A stretch of 64,000 bases of DNA from Candidatus Paracaedibacter symbiosus (GCF_000757605.1 NZ_JQAK01000001.1:1514627-1578626), one strand, 5' to 3'; positions 38,327-49,399 are shown, counted from the first letter of the stretch. Made by a program: numbers and translations. The notes: a model not told the origin generated them from the sequence alone.

Positions 38327-38707
38327 TTAGGAGTGGATTTCAACCAGTTTAAGCCCAACAAAGAAGCAGATAAGACTAAGACCAACACTTAAAATCACAT
38401 AGGAAATAGCGGGGAAGATAAGATCTCGTTCAATAAGTAAACCAAATTCCATCGAAAAAGAAGAGAAGGTGGTAAATCCCCCTAAAAAGCCAGTGGTGAG
38501 GAATGATTTTATAGCGGGGTTGGGTTGCCAATAAAAACTCATAATTCCTGTGAGCAATCCCATGATAAAACAACCAAGCACATTGACGGTTAAAATTTGT
38601 AAAGGCAAATAACGCCAAAGGCTGGCTGGGATAATATGGCAAAGAAAAACCCGTGACATGGCGCCAAGCGCGCCGCCTAATCCAACAGCAAAATAAGTTT
38701 TCAGCAT
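38327..38707 (-). CDS. crcB: Fluoride exporter CrcB/Fluc
   Basis: 126 residues with four membrane helices. Signatures are [14 protein letters not shown] near the N-terminus and [21 protein letters not shown] (the sodium and fluoride pore segment) at about residues 71-91. It forms a dual-topology dimer passing fluoride out of the cell. I did not find a fluoride riboswitch in the 170 bases upstream. Confidence 0.92.
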   Translation of the reverse strand: MLKTYFAVGLGGALGAMSRVFLCHIIPASLWRYLPLQILTVNVLGCFIMGLLTGIMSFYWQPNPAIKSFLTTGFLGGFTTFSSFSMEFGLLIERDLIFPAISYVILSVGLSLICFFVGLKLVEIHS

Positions 38708-38880
38708 GAATCGCTCTACAAGAATCTAGTAATTTCTTAACAATATTAGTATATCGTTAAAAAAAGATTGCAGTTATATTAAAATTTTGTGAATTTATTT
38801 TTTTAACTTGATATAATTTAGTTTTATTATAAGGCACTATATGTTTTCTGAAATTTCATCAGAAGGGGGAGTTTGGTCTC

Positions 38881-39966
38881 ATGCACTTAAAAAAACAAAG
38901 ATTATCATTGCTTACTTTATTACCTGTTTTATCAATTTTTTTTACCGGAGCAGTGATGCCAAGTCAGGGTATGGACTGGCTTGGGCCTGGATCTCAAGTG
39001 GTTGGTTGGGTAGGAAGAGCTATCAAGGCTGGCGGTTCCTACCTCGAAGTTCCAAAAAAACCTGAGGAGCAGTTTAAGGAACAGATAAGTCTTTTAAATG
39101 TTCGAGATGCCCACGACATCATTCAAAAAGAGATTAGAAGACTTGAGCAGACGATACCAATGAGCCCCAGTTATAATGGATTGGATCAGCATGTATTGGA
39201 GGAACATAAAGAGACTGCTTTGCGGCTTTACAATCAGATGGTAATTGCTTCTTTAAAGGTAGATTATGTCTATGCTTGTCTTCAATCTATCACTGGGGTT
39301 ATCAATGATTTAGCCAATCAAGTTGAGTTACCGAATTATAAAACGATTCAATACGATTTAAAGGAAGGCTTAAATTTTCTTGGAGGAGAAAATGGCCTAC
39401 AAGAAAAGCTGGGTGCTATACTGTGCGATCAATATAAGTATACCAGAGGAGGCGGCCCCCTGGATCGTAGTATTACAAGTTTGGGGGCTAAGAAAAGACG
39501 TAAAAAACTTTGGGGCGATTCAAATTTATCCAAGAAAGATTGGGCAGCCTCTGCTGATTATGAGAGCAAATTAAAACAATATAAAAAAGAACGAGATGAA
39601 GAAAATAAACATAAAAATAGGGCTGATATTTTACTGATTTTATCTGTATATGAAAAATATGTGGTAACACTTGAGCTATTAAGCCAGCATGAATCTGTCT
39701 TGTTAAAACCAGGAAATGATAAAGGAATTTCTTATTATCAAGACTTGTTAAGCAAAACATTTGGGTATAACGAAATTCCAACCCCCGTTACCATACGCTC
39801 AGATTTATTTAATATAAATTCAGATGTTGACTTTCCAATGGGTAAAGGATTCATTTTAACGAGCAATAACGATCAAGATGAGGAAAAGAAAGATGAGAAT
39901 GAACAAGGTTCTTATCCAACTAACAAAACTCAGCCAATTGCAATTCCCAAAAAGACAACAAATTAG
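38881..39966 (+). CDS. Unrecognised exported protein, 361 residues
   Basis: Has a signal peptide (about 1-30, KKQRLSLLTLLPVLSIFFTG followed by a QGMD cleavage region). The mature part is helical and charged, with a Lys-rich middle (KLKQYKKERDEENKHKNR) and an acidic tail (DQDEEKKDENEQG). GGGGGAG lies about ten bases before the ATG. No domain recognised. It sits next to another exported orphan (34929-37402) and a 75-codon Ser-rich frame; the cluster looks accessory. It could be a host-directed or envelope protein; no evidence decides. Confidence 0.6.
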   Translation: MHLKKQRLSLLTLLPVLSIFFTGAVMPSQGMDWLGPGSQVVGWVGRAIKAGGSYLEVPKKPEEQFKEQISLLNVRDAHDIIQKEIRRLEQTIPMSPSYNGLDQHVLEEHKETALRLYNQMVIASLKVDYVYACLQSITGVINDLANQVELPNYKTIQYDLKEGLNFLGGENGLQEKLGAILCDQYKYTRGGGPLDRSITSLGAKKRRKKLWGDSNLSKKDWAASADYESKLKQYKKERDEENKHKNRADILLILSVYEKYVVTLELLSQHESVLLKPGNDKGISYYQDLLSKTFGYNEIPTPVTIRSDLFNINSDVDFPMGKGFILTSNNDQDEEKKDENEQGSYPTNKTQPIAIPKKTTN

Positions 39967-40009
39967 GAAGTAATCTAGTGTATCAACTTCAGAAGCGCGT
40001 ACTCCTGAG

Positions 40010-40237
40010 ATGGCAATCTTGAAAAAGGTATCAGTTAGTTCAGTTTCTTCTCAAAAATCAAGGAGTGATAGTTCAAACACTCCCTCCCCCACGATTGAGA
40101 GAAAGGCAGTGCAGGAAGCACCTGCTTCTCCCGCTTCATCTCTGCTTTCTCAACAGATAAAAAAATTAGATACTCTGGAAAATCCCTCGGGAGAATATTT
40201 GTCAGAGGATGAGGAAGATACTGTGGATAATAGTTAA
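40010..40237 (+). CDS. Possible small Ser-rich protein, 75 residues
   Basis: Low-complexity frame rich in Ser, Pro and Glu, ending in an acidic stretch (GEYLSEDEEDTVDNS). It lies 43 bases after the exported orphan, with no good ribosome binding site. No single frameshift joins it to the upstream gene because stops intervene in both frames. It may be a real unordered protein, a remnant or chance; the opposite strand is also open. Confidence 0.35.
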   Translation: MAILKKVSVSSVSSQKSRSDSSNTPSPTIERKAVQEAPASPASSLLSQQIKKLDTLENPSGEYLSEDEEDTVDNS

Positions 40238-40261
40238 TCTTAAATCGATGGCCCATCACTT

Positions 40262-40735
40262 ATGGGTCTACCATCTAAAGTTACTATAATATGGGGGAAA
40301 AACTTGCCTTCTACATTGATATCCGTTTTTTTACAAGGGCTCCCCATGGTGGTGGTCCTGAATGCATGCCTGATTTTGTTTTATGATTGGCGGGATAAAG
40401 CAATTCCTTTATTTTTAATCCTCCTATTCATGGTGACGTCTGTTGCTTATGGTGTTATCACCCATCCTGACTTATTTTATCTCTTCTTACTAATGCTTCT
40501 GGCTTTTAGTGGACTTTTTTATTGTGTTCACAAAAAGATGTTGGGGCTGGCTGATTGTCTGTTGATCCCGAGCTGTTTTGCCTGGCTGCCAATGGATAAA
40601 ATGTCCATATTTTTGATTTTATGTGGTTTTTTTGGAGGAGTAACAGCTGTCTTTTGGCGTCGCTGGTATGGCCAGAAAGAGTATCCCTTTACGCCAGCAA
40701 TATTATTTTCTTTAGGGATTATTTTACTGTCTTGA
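40262..40735 (+). CDS. Prepilin peptidase-like protein (A24 family, TadV/CpaA size)
   Basis: 157 residues, four to five membrane helices. The first catalytic Asp fits FYDWRDKAIP (residue ~37). The second lies in LGLADCLLIPS, where A24 enzymes normally have GxGD; here the second Gly is Ala. FTPAILFSLG matches the family C-terminus. Short A24 peptidases cut leader peptides of type IVb/Tad pilins. No pilin gene is beside it; the secretin at 15574 may belong to the same apparatus. Activity uncertain because of the altered motif. Confidence 0.6.
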   Translation: MGLPSKVTIIWGKNLPSTLISVFLQGLPMVVVLNACLILFYDWRDKAIPLFLILLFMVTSVAYGVITHPDLFYLFLLMLLAFSGLFYCVHKKMLGLADCLLIPSCFAWLPMDKMSIFLILCGFFGGVTAVFWRRWYGQKEYPFTPAILFSLGIILLS

Positions 40736-40802
40736 AGGCATCTATAGAAAGGAGTAGGATGAGAAAGAATGTAATAAAATTTTAGTAATTGAGTCTTCAG
40801 CC

Positions 40803-41459
40803 GTGTTATCAGGTCCTCAAAAAAAATCTAAGTCGGGTGTTTCTCCCAAAAAATTAGTAGTACTATTGCATGGTTACGGAGCGAACGGGGATAACCTTAT
40901 CGATTTAGCCGATATGTGGGCAGCATCTCTGCCTGATGTTGAGTTTCATGCACCCAACGCCCATGAGCCTTGCGAGTCAGTTCCGTTTGGGTATCAATGG
41001 TTTGGCTTGACGGATTTTAATCCTTTTAATATGCGAGCTGGTCTAGAAAGAGCAGCACCTATTTTGTGCGAGTATCTTGAGCATTTATTAAGGAGTCGTG
41101 ACTTAACATCATCGGACCTGAGTTTAGTAGGATTTTCGCAAGGAACAATGTTGGCATTAGAGATGCTGTTTCATTTGCCTGGATTGAAGGCAGTTTTGGG
41201 CTATTCTGGGGCTTTCTATCCACCATTGTCAGCGCCTGAGGCTGGTGTCTCTAAAGCAGAAGTGCTTCTCGTGCATGGAACGGCAGACATGGTTGTTCCT
41301 TATGCGATGATGGGAGAAAGTGCAAATCAGCTCCATCATTTAGGATTTACGCCGAAAACACATACCTGCCATGGCTTAGGACATAGCATTGATCTGGAAG
41401 GTATTTCACTTGGCGGACAGTTTCTAGGCCAGGTTTTTTCATCTATCCAAAATACTTGA
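40803..41459 (+). CDS. Phospholipase/carboxylesterase family alpha/beta hydrolase
   Basis: 218 residues with GTG start. LLHGYGANGDNLIDLA forms the oxyanion region, GFSQG holds the nucleophile Ser112, HGTADMVVP the Asp and HGLGHSID the His of the triad. The family (PF02230) hydrolyses carboxyl esters, lysophospholipids or acyl-protein thioesters. The last codons (SIQNT and the stop) lie inside the left arm of a family A repeat, so the C-terminus has been set by that element. Confidence 0.85.
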   Translation: MLSGPQKKSKSGVSPKKLVVLLHGYGANGDNLIDLADMWAASLPDVEFHAPNAHEPCESVPFGYQWFGLTDFNPFNMRAGLERAAPILCEYLEHLLRSRDLTSSDLSLVGFSQGTMLALEMLFHLPGLKAVLGYSGAFYPPLSAPEAGVSKAEVLLVHGTADMVVPYAMMGESANQLHHLGFTPKTHTCHGLGHSIDLEGISLGGQFLGQVFSSIQNT

Positions 41460-41523
41460 AGGAACATGATTTTGGGAAGCAGATGTGAAGCCAGCAACCG
41501 GCTTCTTCAGATATTTTGGATAT
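41444..41523. repeat. Dispersed palindromic repeat family A, best-formed copy
   Basis: Arms TATCCAAAATACTTGAAG and CTTCTTCAGATATTTTGGAT are close complements; the core has GATGTGAAGCCAGCAACCGG, whose GAAGCCAG and CCGGCTTC parts form a second internal stem. It overlaps the 3' end of the hydrolase gene and lies 36 bases before mdh. Confidence 0.7.
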
Positions 41524-41544
41524 AAAATCGGATCGAAAAATTAA

Positions 41545-42522
<978 letters not shown>

Positions 42523-42535
42523 AGGACTCCCTATA

Positions 42536-43705
42536 ATGAATATACATGAGTATCAAGCAAAGCAAGTATTGGGGGGATATGGTATTCCCGTTTCCAAAGG
42601 GAAAGTTGCTTTTTCCGCTGAAGAAGCTGTGAAAGTAGCGGATGAAATTGGCGGCTCCCTTTGGGTTGTTAAGGCCCAGATTCATGCCGGTGGGCGTGGT
42701 AAAGCGGGTGGCGTGATTCTCGCCCGATCTTTGGATGAAGTAAAAGCCGCTACAAGCAAGATTCTTGGCAAAACCCTGGTGACTCACCAAACGGGGCCTA
42801 AAGGACAATTGGTTCGCAAAGTTTATATCGAACAAGGCTGCGATATTGATAAAGAATTTTATCTCAGTATGATCGTCAATCGCCAAACAGAATCTGTGTC
42901 CGTCATGGCCTCTCAAGCAGGTGGCGTGGATATTGAGGAAGTGGCTGCTTCGATGCCAGAAAAAATTGTGACTTTTTCCATTGATCCCGTTTCTGGATTC
43001 CAGCCATTCCATGGCCGTAAAGTAGCATTTGCCTTGGGGCTGGAAGCTCAGGCCATCAAGCAGATGATCACAATGGTAGCAGGATTGTATCAGGCTTTTG
43101 TAAAACTTGACTGTAGCCAGATTGAAATCAATCCACTGGTCCTCACCACGCAAGGCAATCTGATCGCTTTGGATGCAAAGGTGAGCTTTGATGATAATGG
43201 TCTGATTCGCCATCCTGATATAGAGGCGCTTCGGGATACGGATGAAGAAGACCCCGCAGAAACTCAGGCGCACGAATATGAACTAAGCTATGTCAAACTT
43301 GATGGCAGTATTGGGTGTATGGTCAATGGGGCGGGACTGGCGATGGCAACCATGGACATTATCAAACTCCATGGCGGTGAGCCAGCCAACTTTTTGGACG
43401 TTGGTGGTGGCGCTACTAAAGAAAAAGTCTCCGCCGCGTTTAAGCTCATTCTGGCTGACCAAAATGTGAAGGCGATCTTAATCAATATTTTTGGTGGCAT
43501 CATGCGGTGTGATGTGATTGCTGAAGGCATTGTGGCAGCGGCCAAAGAAGTACATCTCTCGGTCCCGATGGTGGTGCGTTTGCAAGGAACAAATGGTGAA
43601 TTAGGGAAAAAAATCCTTAAAGAATCAACTCTTAAAATTATTTCTGAAGACGATTTGTCCCAGGCTGCAGCCTGCGTTGTTAAATCCATAAGGGGGGCTG
43701 CCTAA
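42536..43705 (+). CDS. sucC: Succinyl-CoA synthetase beta subunit
   Basis: 389 residues. The ATP-grasp N-terminal domain begins [33 protein letters not shown] is the nucleotide-binding loop, and the C-terminal flavodoxin-like domain holds [16 protein letters not shown]. With SucD it converts succinyl-CoA to succinate with formation of a nucleoside triphosphate. Its TAA overlaps the sucD ATG by one base. Confidence 0.97.
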   Translation: MNIHEYQAKQVLGGYGIPVSKGKVAFSAEEAVKVADEIGGSLWVVKAQIHAGGRGKAGGVILARSLDEVKAATSKILGKTLVTHQTGPKGQLVRKVYIEQGCDIDKEFYLSMIVNRQTESVSVMASQAGGVDIEEVAASMPEKIVTFSIDPVSGFQPFHGRKVAFALGLEAQAIKQMITMVAGLYQAFVKLDCSQIEINPLVLTTQGNLIALDAKVSFDDNGLIRHPDIEALRDTDEEDPAETQAHEYELSYVKLDGSIGCMVNGAGLAMATMDIIKLHGGEPANFLDVGGGATKEKVSAAFKLILADQNVKAILINIFGGIMRCDVIAEGIVAAAKEVHLSVPMVVRLQGTNGELGKKILKESTLKIISEDDLSQAAACVVKSIRGAA

Positions 43706-44616
43706 TGTCTATTCTGGTTAATCGTCATACTAAAGTGATTTGTCAGGGATTTACTGGTAAACACGGGACATTTCACTCTGAACAAGCGCTTGCCTATGGT
43801 ACTAAACTTGTGGGCGGCGTGACACCGGGTAAGGGGGGGACAACGCATTTAGATCTTCCTGTTTTTGACACTGTTGGGGATGCGGTTCGTAAAACGGGGG
43901 CGACAGTCTCGGTGATTTATGTGCCGGCCCTTTATGCTGCAGATGCGATTTTTGAAGCAGCAGATGCGGGCGTTGAGCTAGTCGTTTGTATTACGGAAGG
44001 GATTCCGGTTCAAGATATGATTCAAGTAAAGCGCTCTCTCAAAGGAAAATCCGTTCGCCTAATAGGCCCAAATTGCCCAGGAATCATCACCCCCGAGGAA
44101 TGTAAAATTGGGATTATGCCAGGCTTCATTCATACACCAGGTAAGATTGGGATTGTTTCCCGTTCTGGCACATTGACTTATGAAGCAGTGGCGCAAACAA
44201 CCGCAGCGGGTCTGGGTCAAACCACTTGCGTGGGGATTGGTGGCGATCCAGTCCGAGGCATGAATTTCACCGAAGTTCTTGAGCTATTCTGGGATGATGC
44301 GGCTACGGAAGGTATTCTGTTTATCGGTGAAATTGGTGGAGATGATGAACAACGCGCGGCGGAATACATCAAACATCAATATGCCAAAGGCCGCTATAAA
44401 CCGGTGGTTGCCTTTATTGCGGGTGTCACTGCGCCTCCCGGGCGCCGAATGGGCCATGCGGGGGCTATTATTTCAGGGGCAGGTGCGTCTGCTGAAGAAA
44501 AGATGGAAGCGCTTCGTATTGCGGGTGTTGATGTTGCCGATTCCCCAGCTTCTTTGGGCGCGACAATGCTTAAATCCATGAAAGGTGAAAGCCAAGGAAA
44601 AAGGGCGAGCCATTAA
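43705..44616 (+). CDS. sucD: Succinyl-CoA synthetase alpha subunit
   Basis: 303 residues with [15 protein letters not shown] (CoA binding), [18 protein letters not shown] and the phosphohistidine region [17 protein letters not shown] near residue 251. Translationally coupled to sucC. It ends 31 bases before the likely start of an unrelated gene. Confidence 0.97.
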   Translation: MSILVNRHTKVICQGFTGKHGTFHSEQALAYGTKLVGGVTPGKGGTTHLDLPVFDTVGDAVRKTGATVSVIYVPALYAADAIFEAADAGVELVVCITEGIPVQDMIQVKRSLKGKSVRLIGPNCPGIITPEECKIGIMPGFIHTPGKIGIVSRSGTLTYEAVAQTTAAGLGQTTCVGIGGDPVRGMNFTEVLELFWDDAATEGILFIGEIGGDDEQRAAEYIKHQYAKGRYKPVVAFIAGVTAPPGRRMGHAGAIISGAGASAEEKMEALRIAGVDVADSPASLGATMLKSMKGESQGKRASH

Positions 44617-44638
44617 TGCGCGCACTTTTTTGGATAAT

Positions 44639-44669
44639 ATACTCATCATGACTGAAACGACGAATTTCT
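44639..44669. repeat. 31-nt segment shared with the hflK 5' region
   Basis: TATACTCATCATGACTGAAA followed by CGACGAATTTC matches 54612-54642 at 26 of 31 positions. In both places it holds the first ATG of the next long frame, giving MTETTNF here and MTENTNF there. It could be a common translation or regulatory segment, or a dispersed element that both frames run through. Confidence 0.4.
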
Positions 44670-45247
44670 TCCTATCGATCTATGGGCTCAATATTATCTT
44701 GGCACCTCTTAAAGAGGGCCAAGAGAAAAGTCGCCATATATCTCGATGGTATAAATCCGCATTTCCAATCACGATGAGTATAGGATTGATGAGTGCGGAG
44801 CTGGTAAGTGGTGAGGCCCTTGCTGAGCCAACAGTCCTTTCTGAACAGGGAGCAACTTCTCTGATCACAGAATCCAAAAAAGTGACACAAGCCGATATTG
44901 AAGCCGCGTTGGCGTCTCTCAAAAAACGCTGTCCCCATGTGCATGAAGATTCTTTGCGGGTTTGGAAAAATTTTAAATCAGGTCAGACAGATCCCAATTA
45001 TACCTACCGATTTTGGGCCCGCGATATGGTGTTGTGGCTGCGTAAGGAGCGGGGGTTAACGTTCGAGAGTGAATCAAAAGTAGGCGAAGTTTTCCACCAG
45101 CTGGAAGCAATAGGCCACATTTCCAAAGATGCTGTGATTTTATTAACTACTGACGTTTGGTCTTTTCTGACATACCGCGAGGGGGTTCCTGAGATAGAAC
45201 GGCGATTGCCCCTTTATCACCGCAGTCAACCTGATACTCACATATAG
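44648..45247 (+). CDS. Unrecognised protein inserted between sucD and sucA
   Basis: About 199 residues from the ATG at 44648 (the frame opens at 44585). A hydrophobic stretch near residues 43-58 followed by ALAEP could be a membrane segment or late signal peptide; an internal ATG at 44774 would start there. The C-terminal ~120 residues are soluble and coherent (VHEDSLRVWKNFKSG, RFWARDMVLWLRKERG, SKDAVILLTTDVWSFL). No family recognised. It lies in the transcription unit of the TCA enzymes, so its expression should follow theirs. Start uncertain. Confidence 0.55.
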   Translation: MTETTNFFLSIYGLNIILAPLKEGQEKSRHISRWYKSAFPITMSIGLMSAELVSGEALAEPTVLSEQGATSLITESKKVTQADIEAALASLKKRCPHVHEDSLRVWKNFKSGQTDPNYTYRFWARDMVLWLRKERGLTFESESKVGEVFHQLEAIGHISKDAVILLTTDVWSFLTYREGVPEIERRLPLYHRSQPDTHI

Positions 45248-45279
45248 TAAACTAGATGCTTAATGCTTAGAGGCAAACA

Positions 45280-48180
45280 ATGAGTCGAGAAAAAATTCTA
45301 CAAGAAACGTTTTTAAATGGGGGCAATGCTTCATTTGTCATCGATTTATATCAGCACTTCTTAAAAGATAAGAATAGTGTGACGGCAGATTGGCAACAAT
45401 TTTTTACCTCATTGAGTGCTGAAGAGCGAGATTATCTAGCCCTCGATGATCGCCCGCCCCTCTGGGCGAAGCCAAAGCATCAAGGTCAAGAAGCAGCTAA
45501 TGGGACTGCTTCAGTTGATGAAATTCGTCTCTCGATTCGGGCCTTGATGTTAGTAAGAGCCTATCGGGTGCGGGGGCATTTGAATGCAAATTTAGATCCT
45601 TTGGGGTTGGAAAACAGGGGTCAGCATTCTGAGCTGAAAATGGAAGGGTATGATTTTACAGCCGAAGATTTAGATAAGCCATTGTTTTTGGATGGTGTGC
45701 TCGGTCTTATTAATCCTACCCTTCGGCAAGTTATTGACAAGGTGAAGCAAACCTATTGCGGAACTGTTGGTATCGAGTTTATGCATATTCAACATCCAGA
45801 GCAAAAAAGTTGGATTCAAGAACGTGTGGAAAGTACGTTAAGCACAGCCAGAGTTGATGCCGCCGATAAACTAGAGATTTTGCAGAATCTGGTTGCCGCC
45901 GATTCATTTGAGCGATTTTTACATGTGAAATATCCAGGCGCCAAACGATTTGGCTTGGAAGGAGGGGAAAGTTTAATTCCAGCCTTAAATGCGCTTTTAG
46001 AGCGCGCTAGCAATCAAGGTGTCGAAAAAATTGTCTTTGGTATGGCGCATCGTGGTCGCTTAAGTGTTCTTGCGAATATTTTGAAAAAACCGTTCCACAT
46101 GATTTTTGCCCATTTCCAAGGAGGAGATGTGGATCCAAATTCCGTTCAAGGAACAGGGGATGTTAAGTATCACCTTGGCTTTTCCTCTATCCGTCAGATA
46201 AATGGCAAGTCCATGAAATTGTCATTGATGCCAAATCCTTCTCACTTGGAAGCAGTGAATCCCATTGTCCTGGGTAAAGTGCGGGCTGAGCAAGACGCTG
46301 GTGGTGACGAAGGGCGCTGCCGTATTATGTCTGTGCTCCTGCATGGAGATGCTGCTTTTGCAGGTCAAGGTCTCGTTGCAGAAACTTTAGAGCTTTCCGC
46401 CCTAAAAGGCTACCGGACAGGTGGGACAGTGCATATCATTACTAATAACCAGATCGGCTTTACCACAAGTCCGCCCCATTCACGCTCCTCACCTTATAGT
46501 TCAGATTTGGCCAAAGCAATTCAGGCGCCGATCTTCCATGTGAATGCGGATGATCCAGAAGCCGTTGTTTGGGTGGCAAGGCTGGCGGCAGATTTCCAAC
46601 GTCAATTTGCCCAAGACGTAGTGATTGATCTTATTTGTTATCGTCGCCATGGTCACAATGAAATTGATGAACCAAGTTTTACCCAGCCATTAATGTACAA
46701 GGCTATTGCGGCGCACGAACCCACAGCTAAACTTTATGCGGCTCGCTTGACGAATTCGGGAAATGTTAGTGCCAATGTGGTTCAGGATATTATAACAAAT
46801 TATGAGAGTGAACTTAGACAAGAGTTTGAGGGATTAAGTGCAGAAGTGACGAAGAAAATCATTTCTGATCCAGGCTGGTTGCAAGGCGTGTGGGAGAAAA
46901 TTAAGACACCCGACAACAAAAATCCAATGCAGGATATGGCCCCAGAAACGGGTGTTTCGATGAGTTTATTAAAGGAAGTAGGTAAGGCTCTCGTTACTCT
47001 TCCTGAAAAACGTGTTCTTAATCAACGATTGGTCCGCCTTATAAAAACAAAAGCAGAGCAACTAGAGACCAGTGAAAATATTGCTAATGAGACTATTGCC
47101 AATGGGACTATTGATTGGGCAACAGGTGAAGCACTTGCTTTTGGAACTCTGTTAACTGAGGGGTATAAAGTTCGTTTAAGTGGCCAGGATGTTGGTCGTG
47201 GTACTTTTTCCCATCGCCATTCTGTCTGGGTGGATCAAGAAACAGAAGAAAAATACGTTCCGCTTAATAATATCAGTGCGACCCAAGCTAAGTATGAAGT
47301 CATCGACAGCCCCTTAGCAGAAGCTTCTGTCTTGGGTTTTGAATATGGTGTCAGCTTGGCTGATCCTGATGTGTTGGTTTTGTGGGAAGCCCAATTTGGT
47401 GACTTTGCCAATGGAGCACAAATGATTATCGATCAGTTCATTTCTTCAGGCGAGTATAAATGGAATCGTCTCTCTGGATTGGTGATGTTACTGCCTCATG
47501 GCTTTGAAGGCCAGGGCCCAGAACACTCATCGGCAAGGTTAGAGCGCTATTTACAACTATGTGCTGAAGGTAATATGCGGGTTGTCAATTGCTCCACGCC
47601 TGCAAACTATTTCCATGCATTGCGACGTCAGTTGCTGGGGCAAACACGCAAACCCCTCATTGTGATGGCGCCTAAAACGTTACTGCGACACAAGCATGCG
47701 GTGTCCTCCCTTAACGATATGGTGACAGGCACTCAATTCACACCGGTTTATCCTGAAAAAGTAGTCAAACCGGAGGAGGCCAAACGTGTCGTCTTGTGTA
47801 GTGGTAAAGTTTATTATGAATTATTGCAAGAACGCGACTCTTTAAATCTCAAAGATGTGGCACTGGTGCGATTAGAGCAATACTACCCCTTCCCAGAACA
47901 GTATTTGATTGAGGCGTTGAAACCCTATGCGCAAGCGGAATTTATCTGGTGTCAAGAAGAACCAATGAATATGGGAGCGTGGAATTTCCTGGATCGACGG
48001 TTAGATCATATTTTACGTCGGATCGGATCAAAACAGACTCAATTCTTTTACGCAGGGCGCGTGGAAGCAGCTTCACCCGCAACGGGGAATGGCAAACGCC
48101 ATGAAGCAGAGCAGCTACAATTAGTCCACGATGCGCTTATCCGTGATGAAAAAAGCTTTAGTAAAATTTCAGTATTATAG
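45280..48180 (+). CDS. sucA: 2-oxoglutarate dehydrogenase E1 component
   Basis: 966 residues, thiamine diphosphate-dependent decarboxylase of the 2-oxoglutarate dehydrogenase complex. It begins with the E2-binding N-terminal segment (GGNASFVIDLYQHFLKDKNSV). KIVFGMAHRGRLSVLANIL, LHGDAAFAGQGLVAETL and CYRRHGHNEIDEPSFTQPLMY mark the ThDP/Mg site, and the C-terminal pyrimidine-binding part has GFEYGVSLADPDVLVLWEAQFGDFAN. The stop is followed by the sucB ribosome binding site without a real gap. Confidence 0.97.
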   Translation: MSREKILQETFLNGGNASFVIDLYQHFLKDKNSVTADWQQFFTSLSAEERDYLALDDRPPLWAKPKHQGQEAANGTASVDEIRLSIRALMLVRAYRVRGHLNANLDPLGLENRGQHSELKMEGYDFTAEDLDKPLFLDGVLGLINPTLRQVIDKVKQTYCGTVGIEFMHIQHPEQKSWIQERVESTLSTARVDAADKLEILQNLVAADSFERFLHVKYPGAKRFGLEGGESLIPALNALLERASNQGVEKIVFGMAHRGRLSVLANILKKPFHMIFAHFQGGDVDPNSVQGTGDVKYHLGFSSIRQINGKSMKLSLMPNPSHLEAVNPIVLGKVRAEQDAGGDEGRCRIMSVLLHGDAAFAGQGLVAETLELSALKGYRTGGTVHIITNNQIGFTTSPPHSRSSPYSSDLAKAIQAPIFHVNADDPEAVVWVARLAADFQRQFAQDVVIDLICYRRHGHNEIDEPSFTQPLMYKAIAAHEPTAKLYAARLTNSGNVSANVVQDIITNYESELRQEFEGLSAEVTKKIISDPGWLQGVWEKIKTPDNKNPMQDMAPETGVSMSLLKEVGKALVTLPEKRVLNQRLVRLIKTKAEQLETSENIANETIANGTIDWATGEALAFGTLLTEGYKVRLSGQDVGRGTFSHRHSVWVDQETEEKYVPLNNISATQAKYEVIDSPLAEASVLGFEYGVSLADPDVLVLWEAQFGDFANGAQMIIDQFISSGEYKWNRLSGLVMLLPHGFEGQGPEHSSARLERYLQLCAEGNMRVVNCSTPANYFHALRRQLLGQTRKPLIVMAPKTLLRHKHAVSSLNDMVTGTQFTPVYPEKVVKPEEAKRVVLCSGKVYYELLQERDSLNLKDVALVRLEQYYPFPEQYLIEALKPYAQAEFIWCQEEPMNMGAWNFLDRRLDHILRRIGSKQTQFFYAGRVEAASPATGNGKRHEAEQLQLVHDALIRDEKSFSKISVL

Positions 48181-48192
48181 TTGGAGACAAGA

Positions 48193-49389
48193 ATGCCAGA
48201 AAATCGTGAAGTAAAAGTGCCACCACTTGGGGAATCCGTGAGTGAAGCAACCGTTGCCCGCTGGACGAAAAAAGCAGGTGAAGCCGTTGTGGCTGATGAA
48301 ATTCTTGTGGAATTGGAAACTGACAAAGTGACCTTAGAAGTAACGGCGCCTGCTAATGGCGTTTTACAGTCAATCGCCCAGCAACAAGGAGCAACTGTTT
48401 TGGTGGGTGATATATTAGGAGTTGTTGAAGTAGGTGGTGTAGCCACAGTGGCACCAGCACCGGTTGCGCCTAAAGCAGAGGCCCCAGCTCTGCAAAGCCA
48501 ACCAACATCGCTAGCCAATACGGATACTCTCTCTCCAGCTGTGCGCCGACTGGTAACAGAAAACAATCTCAAGCCTGAAACAATTGCCGCTACAGGAAAA
48601 GATAATCGCCTGACCAAGGCTGATGTGGTAACCCATTTGGCAACGGCAACAGCAGTGCAACCAATGGAAGTGCCAACGTATCACAGTGATAAGCAAGAAG
48701 AACGTGTCCGCATGACGCGTCTGCGCCAACGGATTGCTGAACGGTTGAAGCAGGCGCAAAACACCGCGGCAATTTTGACGACTTTCAATGAAGTTGACAT
48801 GACCGCGGTCAATGCATGTCGGGCGCGGTATAAGGAAAAATTTGAGAAAAAATATGGTGTTCGCCTTGGTTTTATGTCCTTCTTTGTTAAGGCTGCGATT
48901 CAGGCACTGAAAGAAATTCCTGCCATTAATGCAGAAATTGACGGTGAAGATATCATTTATAAAAACTACTATGATATCGGTGTGGCTGTTTCAGCACCTC
49001 AAGGTTTGGTCGTTCCTGTGGTGCGTGGCGCCGATATGAGGTCTTTTGCTGAACTCGAAGCAAAAATTGGTGAGCTTGGGCTTAAAGCCAAAGATGGTAA
49101 GCTCAGTATGAATGATATGACGGGGGGCACCTTTACCGTTTCCAATGGGGGTGTCTTTGGTTCCTTGATGTCAACACCGATTTTGAATCCGCCCCAAACA
49201 GGTATTTTGGGAATGCACAAAGTCCAAGATCGCCCAATGGTCGTTGATGGTAAGATTGAAATCCGGCCGATGATGTACATTGCCCTTTCCTATGACCACC
49301 GACTGATTGATGGGCGAGAAGCGGTAACATTCCTGGTTCGTGTCAAAGAAAATATTGAAAACCCAGAACGCTTACTCTTAGAAATCTAG
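48193..49389 (+). CDS. sucB: Dihydrolipoyl succinyltransferase, E2 of 2-oxoglutarate dehydrogenase
   Basis: 398 residues. The lipoyl domain carries the modified Lys at K45 ([11 protein letters not shown]). A Pro/Ala linker and the E3-binding domain ([19 protein letters not shown], ~residue 115) follow, then the catalytic acyltransferase domain ending in [16 protein letters not shown] with the active His. The frame is open back to TTG 48181, but GGAG at 48183 sets ATG 48193 as start. It forms the complex core with SucA and Lpd. Confidence 0.96.
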   Translation: MPENREVKVPPLGESVSEATVARWTKKAGEAVVADEILVELETDKVTLEVTAPANGVLQSIAQQQGATVLVGDILGVVEVGGVATVAPAPVAPKAEAPALQSQPTSLANTDTLSPAVRRLVTENNLKPETIAATGKDNRLTKADVVTHLATATAVQPMEVPTYHSDKQEERVRMTRLRQRIAERLKQAQNTAAILTTFNEVDMTAVNACRARYKEKFEKKYGVRLGFMSFFVKAAIQALKEIPAINAEIDGEDIIYKNYYDIGVAVSAPQGLVVPVVRGADMRSFAELEAKIGELGLKAKDGKLSMNDMTGGTFTVSNGGVFGSLMSTPILNPPQTGILGMHKVQDRPMVVDGKIEIRPMMYIALSYDHRLIDGREAVTFLVRVKENIENPERLLLEI

Positions 49390-49399
49390 GAACTATAAA

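Noticed and set aside
38708-38880. Fluoride riboswitch upstream of crcB
   Set aside because: I could not find the conserved pseudoknot elements; the gap is plain AT-rich sequence.
39967-40009. Frameshift joining the 38881 gene to the 40010 frame
   Set aside because: Stops at 39964-39966 and 39971-39973 block both frames, so no single-base change links them.
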